DNA of 64,000 nucleotides, taken from positions 1,672,001-1,736,000 of the forward strand of contig NZ_CP015318.1 of assembly GCF_001686985.1 (NCBI RefSeq). The letters are read 5' to 3'. Positions 55,055 through 64,000 of this stretch are shown one piece after another. The DNA is from Mesorhizobium amorphae CCNWGS0123. GTDB lineage: Bacteria; Pseudomonadota; Alphaproteobacteria; Rhizobiales; Rhizobiaceae. The notes under the pieces were generated by a model. It ran no database searches. It was not told the origin of the DNA and saw nothing but the letters and a program-made list of their open reading frames with translations. The position numbers were made by a program, and so were the translations under genes. The number at the start of each line of letters is the position of its first letter. Positions within the stretch are counted from its first letter, which is position 1.

Positions 55055-58000
55055 TTATTCGGCCGCTGAGGCCAGCGGCCTGACCCTGGCCATCATCGAA
55101 CGCAACACAGCCGGTTTCAGCGGCTTGTTGATCACCGGCACGTCGAGTGCGCCGGCAGCAGTGCGGACCTCTCTGGAGCGGTCGGCCGTGACCAGAACGG
55201 CCGGCAAGTCGTGGCCGTGAATTGACCGCAGCGTCTCGATGGCATCCAGTCCGGTGCCGCCGTAGAGATGATAGTCCGCAAGCACGATATCCGGCCGGCG
55301 CATGCCGGATGTCGCCTCGACACCCGTGACGGTGTCGACGCTGCAGCCCCAGCCTTCGAGCAGCAGCCGCATCCCGTCGAGGATGCGGGCGTCATTGTCG
55401 ATGCAGAGAACACGCAGTCCGGCCAGCGAGTTTGTGGCGCGCACCGGCGTCTTCGCTTCGACTTCGCGCCGGGGCGCCTCGGCCGCGACAACCGGCAGGA
55501 TCACTGAAAAGCGCGTGCCCTTGCCTGGGTTGGAAAATATCCGGATTTCGAGCCTGAGCACGCGAGCGATGCGGTCGACGATGGAGAGGCCAAGGCCGAG
55601 GCCTTCGGCTTCGCGCGCGCCTTCGTCGAGCCGGGTGAATTCGTGGAAGACCGTATTCAGCTTGTCGCCGGCGATACCGATGCCGGTGTCGATCACCTGG
55701 ATTTCGGCCAGTTCCCCGCGCCGCCGCACCCCGACCAGGATGCGCCCGTGGCGGGTGTACTTGATGGCGTTGGAGATGAGGTTCTGGATCAGCCGGCGCA
55801 ACAAATTGCGGTCCGTCATGACGCAGAGCGACGACGGCATGATGGTCAGCCCGAGCTTCTTTTCGGCGGCTAGCGGCCGGAAATCGTTGCCGATCTGGCG
55901 CAGCAGCCCGTCCAGGCTGAAGGCGGTGTCCTCCGGTTTCATTGCACCTGCATCGAGGCGCGAAATGTCGAGTACGGCGCCCAGAATGGTCTCGACCGAT
56001 TCCAGCGAGGATTCGATGTTGACCGCCGCTTTGCCGGTGGGTCCCTTGCCGGCCTTTTCGATCAGCGACGAGCAATAGAGCCGGGCGGCATTGAGCGGCT
56101 GCAGGATGTCGTGCCCCGCGGCGGCAAGGAAGCGCGTCTTGCCGAGATTGGCCTCCTCGGCCAGCATCTGCGCCTGCGCCAGCTCCTCATTGACGCGCGT
56201 CAGTTCGATGGTGCGCGTCTTGACCCGCTGCTCCAGCGATTCATTGGCCCGCTTCAGCGCCAGATCCTGTTCGACGCGCCCGGAGATGTCCGCATAGGTT
56301 GCGACGATGCCTCCGTCCGGCATCGGGTTGGAGCGCAGTTCCAGGATGCGGCCGCTGGTCTTCAGCTCCATCTGCCACGGGCTGACGAAGCTGGTCAGGC
56401 GGTTGAGCATCGCCACCCGCTGGTCGGACGGAATGTCGCCGCGCTGCGCGAGGTGATGTAGGATGCGGTCGAGCGAGACGCCGACCTGACCCATCTCGTC
56501 GGGCAGGTCAAACAGCACCCGGTATTGGCGGTTCCAGCAGATCAGGCGGAAGTCCCGGTCGAAGACGGTGATGCCCTGTTCCATCTGGTCGAGCGCGATC
56601 TGCAGCAGGTCGCGGTTGTGCTGCAGCGCCTCGGTGGCGTCGTCGAGCAGGCGGAAGGCATCCTTGGATTCCCGGTCGTTGCGCCGGAACAGTAGCGACA
56701 GGATCAGCCGCGCCGAGGAGGAACCGACGGCGCTCGCCAGCAATTGCTCGGAAAAGCGGATGACATCCATGCTCGCCTGCTCGTTGCCGTGCAGCGTGAT
56801 GCCGTTGGTCTTTTCGAAGGACTGGAAGGAACGCTCGGTGCGCTCGACGCCGAGATAGCGCGAGATCGTGTCCTTGAGGTCGTTGACGGTGATCGCGGTG
56901 CGGAAGCGGCGCAGGCTTGGCATCGGGCCGGCCTCGCGCGGCACGAAGATCGCCGCCTGGATGCGTTCCAGCGGCACTGAGGCACGCGACAGCGAACCCA
57001 GGACAAAGAACACCGCGTTGATCGACAGGCTCCACAGCACGCCATGGTTCAACGGTTCGGCGACGGTGCCGAACAGCGCCTGCGGCCGAAGCGCCTCGAA
57101 GCCGAACAGGCCGTGGACGAGGATGTCGGCATCCGGCGCGGCGAGCGAGGGCAAAAGCAGCGTGTAGCCCCAGCAGAGGATGCCGGCGACCATGCCAAGT
57201 GCTGCACCCCTGCCGTTGGCGCCGCGCCAGATCAGCCCGCCGATCAGCGCCGGCGCGAACTGGGCGATGGCCGCGAACGACATCAGGCCGATGGAGGAGA
57301 GCCGCGCGTTGTTGGTGCTCTCGCGATAGTAGAGGAAGGCGATGAACAGCATGACGAAGATCGCGCCGCGCCGCACATTGAGGATCAGCGACGACCAGTC
57401 TTCGCTTTCGGAGGTCGTGGTCTTGAGCAGGCGGCGCACGAACAGCGGGATGACGAGGTCGTTGGAGATCATGATCGACAGCGCCACGCTTTCGACGATG
57501 ACCATGGCGGTCGCCGCCGACAGGCCGCCGATGAAGGCGGCCATGGCCAGCACATCATGGCCGCTGAAAAGCGGCAGCGACAGCACATAGAGGTCGCTGC
57601 TGGTCCTGGTGCCGACCAGCGACAGGCCAGCAAAGGCGATCGGCAGCACGAACAGGTTGATCGCGACAAGGTAGAGCGGAAACACCCAGGTCGCGGTGCG
57701 AAGTTCAGCCTCGCTGCGGTTCTCGACGATGGTGACGTAGAACTGGCGCGGCAGCATGATGATGGCAAACCCGCTGAGGCCGGTCAGCACCAGCCAGGTG
57801 GCCAAGGAGGTGTTGTAGCCCATCGCCTGCCGCACCTCGCCATTCTGAGCGAGCTTGTCGAACATGTCGCCTGGTCCGCCGAAGATCAGGAAGGTGACCA
57901 TCAGGCCGATCGTCAGGAAGGCGGCGAGCTTGACCACGGTTTCCACCGCCACCGCCAGCACCAGCCCGTCCTGGTGCTCGGTGGCGTCGGCATGGCGCGT

Positions 58001-58531
58001 ACCGAACAGCACCGCAAACAGCGCCAGCAGCATGGCGACGACCAGCGAGATGTCGCTGACGAACGGATCGAAGGAGGGTGGCGATCCCGTGTAGTGCTCG
58101 ACCATCAGGCTGACCGAGCCGGAGATCGCCTTCAATTGCAGCGCGATGTAGGGCACGGCGCCGATCGTCGCGATCAGCGTGGCGATCGCCGCGACGGTGA
58201 AGCTCTTGCCGTAGCGGGCGCCGAGGAAGTCGGCGATCGAGGTGATCTTCTCGGTCTTGGCCAGCCTGACGATGCGGTTGAGCAGCGGGAAGCCGAACAC
58301 GAACACCAGCACCGGGCCGGTATAGATGCCGAGGAATTCGAGGCCGCGTTCGGAAGACAGGCCGACCGAGCCGAAGAAGGTCCAGGAGGTGCAGTAGATG
58401 GCGAGGCTGAGCGCATAGATGAACGGACGGGCGCGGTCCGGCCCTGCCGAGCGCCGGTCGCCAAGGCTGGCGATGACGAACAGCAGCGTCACATAGGCGA
58501 TTGCGATAATGACGATGAACCAGCCCTGCAC
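55055..58531 (-). CDS. Hybrid histidine kinase with sodium-solute-symporter domain (CrbS-like)
   Basis: About 1158 residues from a GTG at 58531, preferred because AGGAGG lies upstream and the product then begins VQGWFIVIIAIAYVTLLFVI, as in symporter-kinases; a TTG at 58561 would add ten residues. Order: SSS symporter-like membrane domain with about 12 helices (to about 500); a PAS-like segment near 630-760; coiled coil; kinase with H-box FLAAAGHDILQPLNAARLYC and N-box LIQNLISNAIKYTRHGRILV; and a C-terminal receiver (VLADYHLYGGTGLDAIETL). CrbS-type kinases sense or transport a small carboxylate and signal to a LuxR-type regulator such as the adjacent one. Confidence 0.88.
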   Translation of the reverse strand: MQGWFIVIIAIAYVTLLFVIASLGDRRSAGPDRARPFIYALSLAIYCTSWTFFGSVGLSSERGLEFLGIYTGPVLVFVFGFPLLNRIVRLAKTEKITSIADFLGARYGKSFTVAAIATLIATIGAVPYIALQLKAISGSVSLMVEHYTGSPPSFDPFVSDISLVVAMLLALFAVLFGTRHADATEHQDGLVLAVAVETVVKLAAFLTIGLMVTFLIFGGPGDMFDKLAQNGEVRQAMGYNTSLATWLVLTGLSGFAIIMLPRQFYVTIVENRSEAELRTATWVFPLYLVAINLFVLPIAFAGLSLVGTRTSSDLYVLSLPLFSGHDVLAMAAFIGGLSAATAMVIVESVALSIMISNDLVIPLFVRRLLKTTTSESEDWSSLILNVRRGAIFVMLFIAFLYYRESTNNARLSSIGLMSFAAIAQFAPALIGGLIWRGANGRGAALGMVAGILCWGYTLLLPSLAAPDADILVHGLFGFEALRPQALFGTVAEPLNHGVLWSLSINAVFFVLGSLSRASVPLERIQAAIFVPREAGPMPSLRRFRTAITVNDLKDTISRYLGVERTERSFQSFEKTNGITLHGNEQASMDVIRFSEQLLASAVGSSSARLILSLLFRRNDRESKDAFRLLDDATEALQHNRDLLQIALDQMEQGITVFDRDFRLICWNRQYRVLFDLPDEMGQVGVSLDRILHHLAQRGDIPSDQRVAMLNRLTSFVSPWQMELKTSGRILELRSNPMPDGGIVATYADISGRVEQDLALKRANESLEQRVKTRTIELTRVNEELAQAQMLAEEANLGKTRFLAAAGHDILQPLNAARLYCSSLIEKAGKGPTGKAAVNIESSLESVETILGAVLDISRLDAGAMKPEDTAFSLDGLLRQIGNDFRPLAAEKKLGLTIMPSSLCVMTDRNLLRRLIQNLISNAIKYTRHGRILVGVRRRGELAEIQVIDTGIGIAGDKLNTVFHEFTRLDEGAREAEGLGLGLSIVDRIARVLRLEIRIFSNPGKGTRFSVILPVVAAEAPRREVEAKTPVRATNSLAGLRVLCIDNDARILDGMRLLLEGWGCSVDTVTGVEATSGMRRPDIVLADYHLYGGTGLDAIETLRSIHGHDLPAVLVTADRSREVRTAAGALDVPVINKPLKPAVLRSMMARVRPLASAAE

Positions 58532-58768
58532 GGCCCGAAAGTCCTCCTGGTACAGACGCAATCACAGCTTGGGGGGCGAGTCCATCGCGGCTTTCGGCGC
58601 ATGGCTGTCGGGTCTGTCTGACATTTGGCCGCTGACCTCGGGGAAGGAGAAAGCAGCTGCTTTCTCGCTTTTGCTTCTGTTGCAACCAAGGGTTTTTGTT
58701 ATGGTGGACGTGGGCCGGCGCCGAAGGGATGGTGGAGGCGGCAGCGTGGCCATGGCAAGGAGGGTCGA

Positions 58769-59188
58769 ATGCTGAAAGAATTCCAGGAATTCATTTCCAA
58801 GGGCAATGTCATGGACTTGGCCGTCGGCGTCATCATCGGCGCTGCCTTCGGCAAGATCGTCGATTCTCTTGTCAACGACATCATCATGCCTTTCATCGGC
58901 GCGCTCGGCGGTGTTGATTTTTCGAACTACTTCTTCGCCCTGTCGTCCAACGTGCATTCGACCAACCTTGTCGATGCGCGCAAGGAAGGCGCGGTGTTCG
59001 CCTACGGGAATTTCATCACCGTGGCGCTGAACTTCATCATCCTCGCTTTCATCATCTTTCTGATGGTCAAGGCGGTGAACAATATGCGCAAGCGGCTGGA
59101 GAAAGAGAAGCCGGCAGCACCCGCCGCTCCACCGCCCGCCGATGTCGCTTTGCTCACCGAAATTCGCGATCTGCTCGCCAGGAGATAG
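58769..59188 (+). CDS. mscL: Large-conductance mechanosensitive channel
   Basis: 139 residues from the ATG at 58769 with AAGGAGG upstream. MscL start [20 protein letters not shown], first helix [20 protein letters not shown], second helix [17 protein letters not shown], and C-terminal helical bundle. It opens under membrane tension to release solutes in osmotic downshock. A Rho-independent terminator follows. Confidence 0.96.
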   Translation: MLKEFQEFISKGNVMDLAVGVIIGAAFGKIVDSLVNDIIMPFIGALGGVDFSNYFFALSSNVHSTNLVDARKEGAVFAYGNFITVALNFIILAFIIFLMVKAVNNMRKRLEKEKPAAPAAPPPADVALLTEIRDLLARR

Positions 59189-59210
59189 CCGGAGCAACAT
59201 TTCTGGACCA

Positions 59211-59241
59211 AAACCCCGGTCGCTTGCGGCCGGGGTTTTCT
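59211..59241 (+). terminator. Rho-independent terminator after mscL
   Basis: AAACCCCGG (59211-59219) pairs with CCGGGGTTT (59230-59238), loop of ten bases, then TT. It lies 22 bp after the mscL stop. Confidence 0.8.
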
Positions 59242-59294
59242 GTTTTCGCCTGCCGCAAAACAGGCTAGCTGTCGCAAAACCAACGGACATTTGC

Positions 59295-60461
59295 ATGACC
59301 CTGATCCAGAATTTACGCGCCGAGGCCCGCGCCGCGCCCGAAAGTGGCATCGTCGCCGTCGTCAACCACGGCCGCCTGCGCGACGGTCTGATCCCGCTTT
59401 GGGCCGGCGAGGGGGATCTGCCGACGCCTGCCTTCATCAGCGATGCCGCCGCCCGCGGACTGGCCGCCGGCGAGACCTTCTACACCTGGCAGAAGGGTAT
59501 CCCGGAGCTGAGACAGGCGCTTTCCCGCTACTATGACAGGCATTTCGGCAAGAGCTTCGCCGCGGACGAATTCATCGTCACCGCCTCCGGCATGCACGCC
59601 ATCCAGCTGGCGATCGACGCGGTCGCCGGCAGTGGCGACGAGGTCGTCTATTTGTCACCGGCCTGGCCAAATTTCGCCGCTGCCGCCGGTGTCGCCGGCG
59701 CCGTTCCGGTTGCGGTCACGCTCGACCAGTCCGGCAATGGTTGGTCCTGCGATGTCGACAAGGTCGCAGCCGCGATCACGCCAAGGACCAAGGCGCTGTT
59801 CGTCAACACGCCGTCCAACCCGACCGGCTGGACCGCGGACCGGGAAACCCTGCAGGCGATCCTCGACCTCGCCCGCGAAAAGGGCATCTGGATCATCGCC
59901 GACGAGATCTATGCGCTGTTCCACTACGGCCATGGCCGCGCGCCGTCCTTCCTCGACATCGCGACAGGGGAAGACCGCATCCTGTTCGTCAACAGTTTTT
60001 CCAAGAACTGGGCGATGACCGGCTGGCGCGTCGGCTGGATCAAGACCCATCCTGCCCTGCAGCAGGTGTTCGAGAACCTGATCCAGTACTCGACCTCGGG
60101 CGTAGCTCAGTTCATGCAGCGCGGCGCCGTCGCCGCACTCGACGAGGGCGATGCCTTCATCGTCGAGCAGGTCGAGCGGGCGCGGGCGGCGCGTGATCTG
60201 GTTTGCGGCATCCTCGGCGCGACCGGCAAAGCGCGCTTCACCGTGCCGCAAGGCGCCTTCTATCTGTTCTTCACGGTCGAGGGCATCACCGATTCCCGAA
60301 CCGCCGCCTTCGACATCGTCGATCAGGCCAATGTCGGCCTGGCGCCCGGAACCGCCTTCGGCCCCGGCGGCGAAGCCTTCCTCAGGCTATGCTTCCACCG
60401 CCGCCTCGATCAACTCGAGGAAGCCGCGCACCGGCTGGCGAAGTGGATGAAGACGGTTTGA
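59295..60461 (+). CDS. Class I/II pyridoxal-phosphate aminotransferase
   Basis: 388 residues from the ATG at 59295. Fold-type I: substrate segment GEGDLPTPAFISDAAARG, cofactor stacking region VTASGMHAIQLAIDAVAG, NTPSNPTGWTADRETLQAIL, and the PLP Lys in FVNSFSKNWAMTGWRVGWIK. It resembles aspartate/aromatic aminotransferases. Substrate not deducible. Convergent with hemA 22 bp downstream. Confidence 0.88.
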   Translation: MTLIQNLRAEARAAPESGIVAVVNHGRLRDGLIPLWAGEGDLPTPAFISDAAARGLAAGETFYTWQKGIPELRQALSRYYDRHFGKSFAADEFIVTASGMHAIQLAIDAVAGSGDEVVYLSPAWPNFAAAAGVAGAVPVAVTLDQSGNGWSCDVDKVAAAITPRTKALFVNTPSNPTGWTADRETLQAILDLAREKGIWIIADEIYALFHYGHGRAPSFLDIATGEDRILFVNSFSKNWAMTGWRVGWIKTHPALQQVFENLIQYSTSGVAQFMQRGAVAALDEGDAFIVEQVERARAARDLVCGILGATGKARFTVPQGAFYLFFTVEGITDSRTAAFDIVDQANVGLAPGTAFGPGGEAFLRLCFHRRLDQLEEAAHRLAKWMKTV

Positions 60462-60483
60462 GCAACTGAGGATCAGACGGCCT

Positions 60484-61761
60484 TCAGCCGCCTGACTTCG
60501 GTACCAACAGAGGGATAATCCGGTCGCTCTTGGCGACCGCGGGGCGGCCCGCTGCGCCATAGGGGATGCCGAGCGCATCCCAGGTCTCGACCAGGGCATC
60601 CTGCAGTTCGGCGATCAGCTGATCGGAATGGAAGGGCGTCGGCGTGATGCGCAGCCGCTCGGTGCCGCGCGGCACGGTCGGATAGTTGATCGGCTGGATG
60701 TAGATGCCGTGCACGCCAAGCAGGCGGTCGCTGGCCATCTTGCAGAGCTCGGGATCGCCGACCAGCAACGGCACGATATGGGTCGGCGAGTCCATCACCG
60801 GCAGGCCCGCGGCGCCGAGAATCTCCTTGGTCCGTGACGCCTGGCGCTGCTGCGCGTCGCGCTCGGCCTGTGAGCGCTTCAGATGACGGATCGACGTGGT
60901 GGCGGCAGCCGCGATCGCCGGCGGCAGCGCCGTGGTGAAGATGAAGCCCGGCGCATAGGAGCGCACGGCGTCGATGACGGCACTTGTGCCGGTGATGTAG
61001 CCGCCGAGCGTGCCGAATGCCTTGGCGAGCGTGCCTTCAATGATGTCGATGCGATCGGCGAGCCCCTCGCGCTCGGTGATGCCGCCGCCGCGCGGACCGT
61101 ACATGCCGACGGCATGGACCTCGTCGATATAGGTCATGGCGTTGTAGCGCTCGGCGAGCTCGACGATCTGCTTGATCGGCGCGATGTCGCCATCCATCGA
61201 ATAGACGCTTTCGAAGACGATCAGCTTGGCGCGCTCACGGCCGGCCGCCTGCAGCAGGCTCTCGAGATGCGCGACGTCATTGTGGCGGAAGATCTTCTTT
61301 TCGGCGCCCGAGCGCCGCACGCCTTCGATCATCGAGGCGTGGTTGAGCTCGTCCGAAATGATCAGGCAGTTGGGCAGCAGCCGGGCGATGGTCGAAATCG
61401 AGGCTTCGTTGGAGACGAAGCCCGAGGTGAAGACCAGTGCCGCTTCCTTGTCATGCAGGTCGGCCAGTTCCAGCTCGAGCTGGACCAGCGGATTGCTGGT
61501 GCCGGAAATGTTGCGGGTGCCGCCGGCGCCCGAACCCATCTTGCCGGCCGCGTTCTGGACCGCGGCGATGACGTCGGGATGCTGGCCCATGCCGAGATAG
61601 TCGTTGGAGCACCAGACGGTGATTTCCTGGGCGCGGCCGTTGGAGCGCCAGATGGCGCGCGGGAACTTGCCCACGATGCGCTCGAGGTCGGCGAAAACGC
61701 GATAGCGCCGCTCGGCATGGAGCTGGTCGATCGCTTCCTCGAAGAACCGCTGATAGTTCAT
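60484..61761 (-). CDS. hemA: 5-aminolevulinate synthase
   Basis: 425 residues from the ATG at 61761 ([20 protein letters not shown]), the usual rhizobial start; in-frame ATGs upstream (for example [10 protein letters not shown]) are alternatives. PLP enzyme of the alpha-oxoamine synthase family: [37 protein letters not shown], and PLP Lys in [15 protein letters not shown]. It condenses glycine and succinyl-CoA, the first step of haem synthesis in alphaproteobacteria. A perfect FNR/FixK box lies 125 bp upstream. Confidence 0.95.
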   Translation of the reverse strand: MNYQRFFEEAIDQLHAERRYRVFADLERIVGKFPRAIWRSNGRAQEITVWCSNDYLGMGQHPDVIAAVQNAAGKMGSGAGGTRNISGTSNPLVQLELELADLHDKEAALVFTSGFVSNEASISTIARLLPNCLIISDELNHASMIEGVRRSGAEKKIFRHNDVAHLESLLQAAGRERAKLIVFESVYSMDGDIAPIKQIVELAERYNAMTYIDEVHAVGMYGPRGGGITEREGLADRIDIIEGTLAKAFGTLGGYITGTSAVIDAVRSYAPGFIFTTALPPAIAAAATTSIRHLKRSQAERDAQQRQASRTKEILGAAGLPVMDSPTHIVPLLVGDPELCKMASDRLLGVHGIYIQPINYPTVPRGTERLRITPTPFHSDQLIAELQDALVETWDALGIPYGAAGRPAVAKSDRIIPLLVPKSGG

Positions 61762-61885
61762 GTCGACGTCCCAAGTTTTGCGCGGGATCATAGTCATTGC
61801 CCCCTTTGGCGTCCACCGGACCTTTTTGGTCAAAATGCCACGCCCCGGACCTGTTCCTAACGATCACGGTTCGTGGCCTATTCCC

Positions 61886-61899
61886 TTGATGTGGATCAA
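61886..61899. promoter_or_regulatory. FNR/FixK box between hemA and galE
   Basis: TTGATGTGGATCAA, a perfect match to TTGAT-N4-ATCAA. It is 125 bp upstream of the hemA start and 141 bp upstream of the galE start. FixK/FNR proteins activate haem and respiratory genes under low oxygen in rhizobia. Confidence 0.8.
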
Positions 61900-62039
61900 T
61901 TTTGTTTCGGTACCATGTCGCAGGCCATAGCGACTGTTACCGATTTAACATTGAGGGTTTTAATGGCCTTGCGGCAGGCTTTCCAGTAAGGCGCTTGTTG
62001 AGACAGTTTCCGATAAATCAGAAGGTGCGAGGATTCGGG

Positions 62040-63035
62040 ATGGCGGTTTTGGTAACGGGCGGCGCCGGCTATATCGGCAGCCACATGGTCTGGGAGCTTC
62101 TGGATGCGGGCGAGAGCGTGGTCGTGCTCGACCGGCTTTCGACCGGCTTCGAATGGGCGGTTGCGCCCGAGGCGAAGCTCGTCGTCGGCGATGTCGCCGA
62201 CAGGGAACTGGTCGGTTCGATCATTAGAGACAATCATGTCGATGCGATCATCCATTTCGCTGGCTCGATCGTGGTTCCCGAATCGGTCGCCGATCCGCTC
62301 GGCTACTACGAAAATAACACCTGCAAGACACGCACGCTGATCGAGACCGCGGTCCGCGAAGGCGTCCCCAATTTCATCTTTTCCTCGACCGCCGCCGTCT
62401 ATGGCGGCGCCGGGCTGGAGCCGGTGCGCGAGGACGCCAGCCTGGCGCCGGTATCGCCCTACGGCCTGTCCAAGCTGATGAGCGAATGGATGCTGCGCGA
62501 TGCGGCGATCGCGCATGGGCTGCGCTATACGGCGCTGCGCTACTTCAACGTTGCCGGCGCCGACCCCAGGGGCCGCACTGGCCAGTCGACGCCGGGCGCC
62601 ACGCACCTGATCAAGGTTGCCTGCGAGACGGCGCTCGGCAAGCGGCCCTTCATGCAGGTGTTCGGCACCGACTATGCCACCCCGGATGGTACCTGCATGC
62701 GCGATTACATCCATGTCAGCGACCTGGCGGCGGCGCATCGCCTGGCGCTGCAGCGGCTGCGCGCAGGGGGACAAAGCCTCGTCGCCAATTGCGGCTACAG
62801 CCACGGCTATTCCGTGCTCGAAGTCATCGACAGCGTGCGCCGCGCCTTCGGCCATGATTTCGAGGTGAAGATGGGCGATCGCCGCCCTGGCGACGCCGCC
62901 GCCATAGTCGCCAATTCGGAGCTTGCGCGTGCGGAACTCGGCTGGACGCCGCAGCGCGACGACCTCGACCTGATCGTCGCCGATGCGCTTGCCTGGGAGC
63001 GGATCCTGAGCGGCAAGAACGCCGCACGCGGCTGA
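62040..63035 (+). CDS. galE: UDP-glucose 4-epimerase
   Basis: 331 residues from the ATG at 62040, GAGG upstream. Extended short-chain dehydrogenase: NAD loop LVTGGAGYIGSHM (residues 4-16), Ser in FIFSSTAAVYGG, and the YGLSK catalytic motif. It interconverts UDP-glucose and UDP-galactose; in rhizobia galE/exoB supplies UDP-galactose for exopolysaccharide and LPS. A FixK box lies between it and hemA. Confidence 0.92.
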   Translation: MAVLVTGGAGYIGSHMVWELLDAGESVVVLDRLSTGFEWAVAPEAKLVVGDVADRELVGSIIRDNHVDAIIHFAGSIVVPESVADPLGYYENNTCKTRTLIETAVREGVPNFIFSSTAAVYGGAGLEPVREDASLAPVSPYGLSKLMSEWMLRDAAIAHGLRYTALRYFNVAGADPRGRTGQSTPGATHLIKVACETALGKRPFMQVFGTDYATPDGTCMRDYIHVSDLAAAHRLALQRLRAGGQSLVANCGYSHGYSVLEVIDSVRRAFGHDFEVKMGDRRPGDAAAIVANSELARAELGWTPQRDDLDLIVADALAWERILSGKNAARG

Positions 63036-63124
63036 AGGGCTCGTCCCGCGCTCGCTAAAGCGCTATTGAAGGGCTTCGCGGCGGAGCGTGGAGGCGCTTT
63101 GGCCGTTGAGATTTGGGGGGCGGC

Positions 63125-64000
63125 ATGAAAATACTGGTACTCGGCGCAGGTGTTGTCGGCACGGCGGCGGCCTACTATCTGGCCAACGACGGCCACGAGG
63201 TGACGGTGATCGAGCGCCATCCGGCGCCGGCGCGCGGCACCAGCCAGTCGAATGCCGGTCTGGTGTCGCCAGGCGACGCCACCGCCTGGGCCTCGCCGGC
63301 GGCGCTGAAAACGTTCCTGCGCGCGCTCTATAACCACGATCTCGGCATCAAGGTGCGGCTGCGCTTCGATCCGTACTTCCTCGCCTGGAGCATGCGTTTC
63401 CTGCGCCAGTGCACGGTATCGCGCCTGCGCGCCAACAGTCAGGTCAAATTGCGTCTGGCGCTCTATTCGCGCGACTGCATCAATGCGCTTTCGGCCGATA
63501 CCGGCATCCACTATGACGAGCGCAAGAAGGGCATCCTCTATTTCTTCCGCTCACAGCACAGCCTCGACACCGGCACCGACAATTACCGTTTTCTCGCCCA
63601 ACATGGCCTGCCGATCGAGATCGTCGGCCGCGACCGCCTGATCGAGCTCGAGCCCGGCCTTGCCGATGCGAAGGACAAGATCGCCGGCGGCGTCTATTCG
63701 CCGATCGACCAGACCGGCGATTCCCGGCAATTCGTCGAAAAACTCGCCGCCCACGCCGCCGAAAAACTCGGCGTGAAGTTTCTCCACGGCACGACGGTCG
63801 AAGGCCTCGACATCGAAGGCGATCGTGTGCGTACGGTGATGACGTCGGCCGGACCGGTCTCCGGCGACGCCGTCGTTATCTCGATGGGGCCGGAAAGCGG
63901 CCTGCTTGGTCGCCGCTACGGCATCGACCTGCCGGTCTATCCGGTGAAAGGCTACACCGCGACCATTCCCCTGGAGGATGAGAGCAAGGGGCCGACCATG
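63125..64000 (+). CDS. dadA: D-amino-acid dehydrogenase, 3' end outside window
   Basis: 292 N-terminal residues visible from the ATG at 63125; the gene runs past the right edge. FAD-binding MKILVLGAGVVGTAAAYYLA, GTSQSNAGLVSPGDATAWAS and DQTGDSRQFVEKLAAHA match the DadA family. It oxidatively deaminates D-amino acids using the respiratory chain. Other members of the family (glycine oxidase-like) are possible because the C-terminus is missing. Confidence 0.85.
   Translation, partial: MKILVLGAGVVGTAAAYYLANDGHEVTVIERHPAPARGTSQSNAGLVSPGDATAWASPAALKTFLRALYNHDLGIKVRLRFDPYFLAWSMRFLRQCTVSRLRANSQVKLRLALYSRDCINALSADTGIHYDERKKGILYFFRSQHSLDTGTDNYRFLAQHGLPIEIVGRDRLIELEPGLADAKDKIAGGVYSPIDQTGDSRQFVEKLAAHAAEKLGVKFLHGTTVEGLDIEGDRVRTVMTSAGPVSGDAVVISMGPESGLLGRRYGIDLPVYPVKGYTATIPLEDESKGPTM

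Noticed and set aside
57044..58621. 525-codon plus-strand frame
   Set aside because: Antisense to the symporter-kinase, His/Arg/Gln-rich composition without domains.

Overview
The window looks like chromosomal DNA of a GC-rich alphaproteobacterium of the Rhizobiales, most likely Mesorhizobium or a close relative. The indicators are a class I lysyl-tRNA synthetase, a PodJ-like polarity factor, GcrA, a 5-aminolevulinate synthase (C4 haem pathway), a chvE-gguABC/gbpR sugar uptake locus, and a LuxR/LuxI pair followed by a crotonase. The taxon is inferred from gene content and style; no database was searched.

Layout. 1-7 kb (minus strand): an Hsp70-family chaperone cut by the window edge, a TauE/SafE exporter with its partner membrane protein, and a large PodJ-like protein. 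7.5-15.4 kb: a MerR-family regulator and a five-gene fatty acid beta-oxidation operon (two acyl-CoA dehydrogenases, thiolase, FadB/FadJ-type fusion, thioesterase); the regulator gene and the operon each have a copy of the same inverted-repeat operator. 15.5-20 kb: an S24-type repressor, a thermonuclease-like protein, lysK, a TerB-like protein and an orphan binding protein. 20.3-22.5 kb: quorum sensing (luxR, luxI, crotonase). 22.6-26.9 kb: phosphate and ion genes (ppk2, phoR, phoU, corA). 26.9-31.5 kb: gcrA, argD-argF, hslO, apaG. 31.8-36.3 kb: a GT21-like glycosyltransferase, metZ behind a SAM-II riboswitch, dCTP deaminase, and an amino-acid binding protein. 36.5-43 kb: gguC-gguB-gguA-chvE, with gbpR divergent.

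43.0-49.6 kb is the accessory part. It holds a sugar O-methyltransferase, a two-domain glycosyltransferase, a small secreted ClpP-fold-like protein, a tRNA-Gly(CCC) gene, an LpxL-like acyltransferase and a GT32-like protein. Truncated and degenerate copies of the 3' part of the tRNA-Gly gene lie at 42970-43008, 46893-46948 and possibly 46960-46989, all in the same orientation as the intact gene at 47571-47644. This is the usual trace of integration at a tRNA 3' end, but no recombinase gene remains. The last two genes of this stretch appear to lack one catalytic residue each.

49.7-64 kb returns to housekeeping content: DUF6460, an HDAC-family deacetylase, a MATE exporter, pyrD, DUF952, a CrbS/CrbR-like symporter-kinase and response-regulator pair, mscL, an aminotransferase, hemA and galE (sharing a perfect FNR/FixK box), and a D-amino-acid dehydrogenase cut by the window end.

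The regulatory DNA is the richest layer. It includes a 32-bp MerR operator palindrome, CtrA-like and GANTC sites near cell-cycle genes, a Pho-box candidate before phoU, a lux-box-like repeat before luxI, the SAM-II riboswitch with its terminator, a GbpR-type operator palindrome, and the FixK box.
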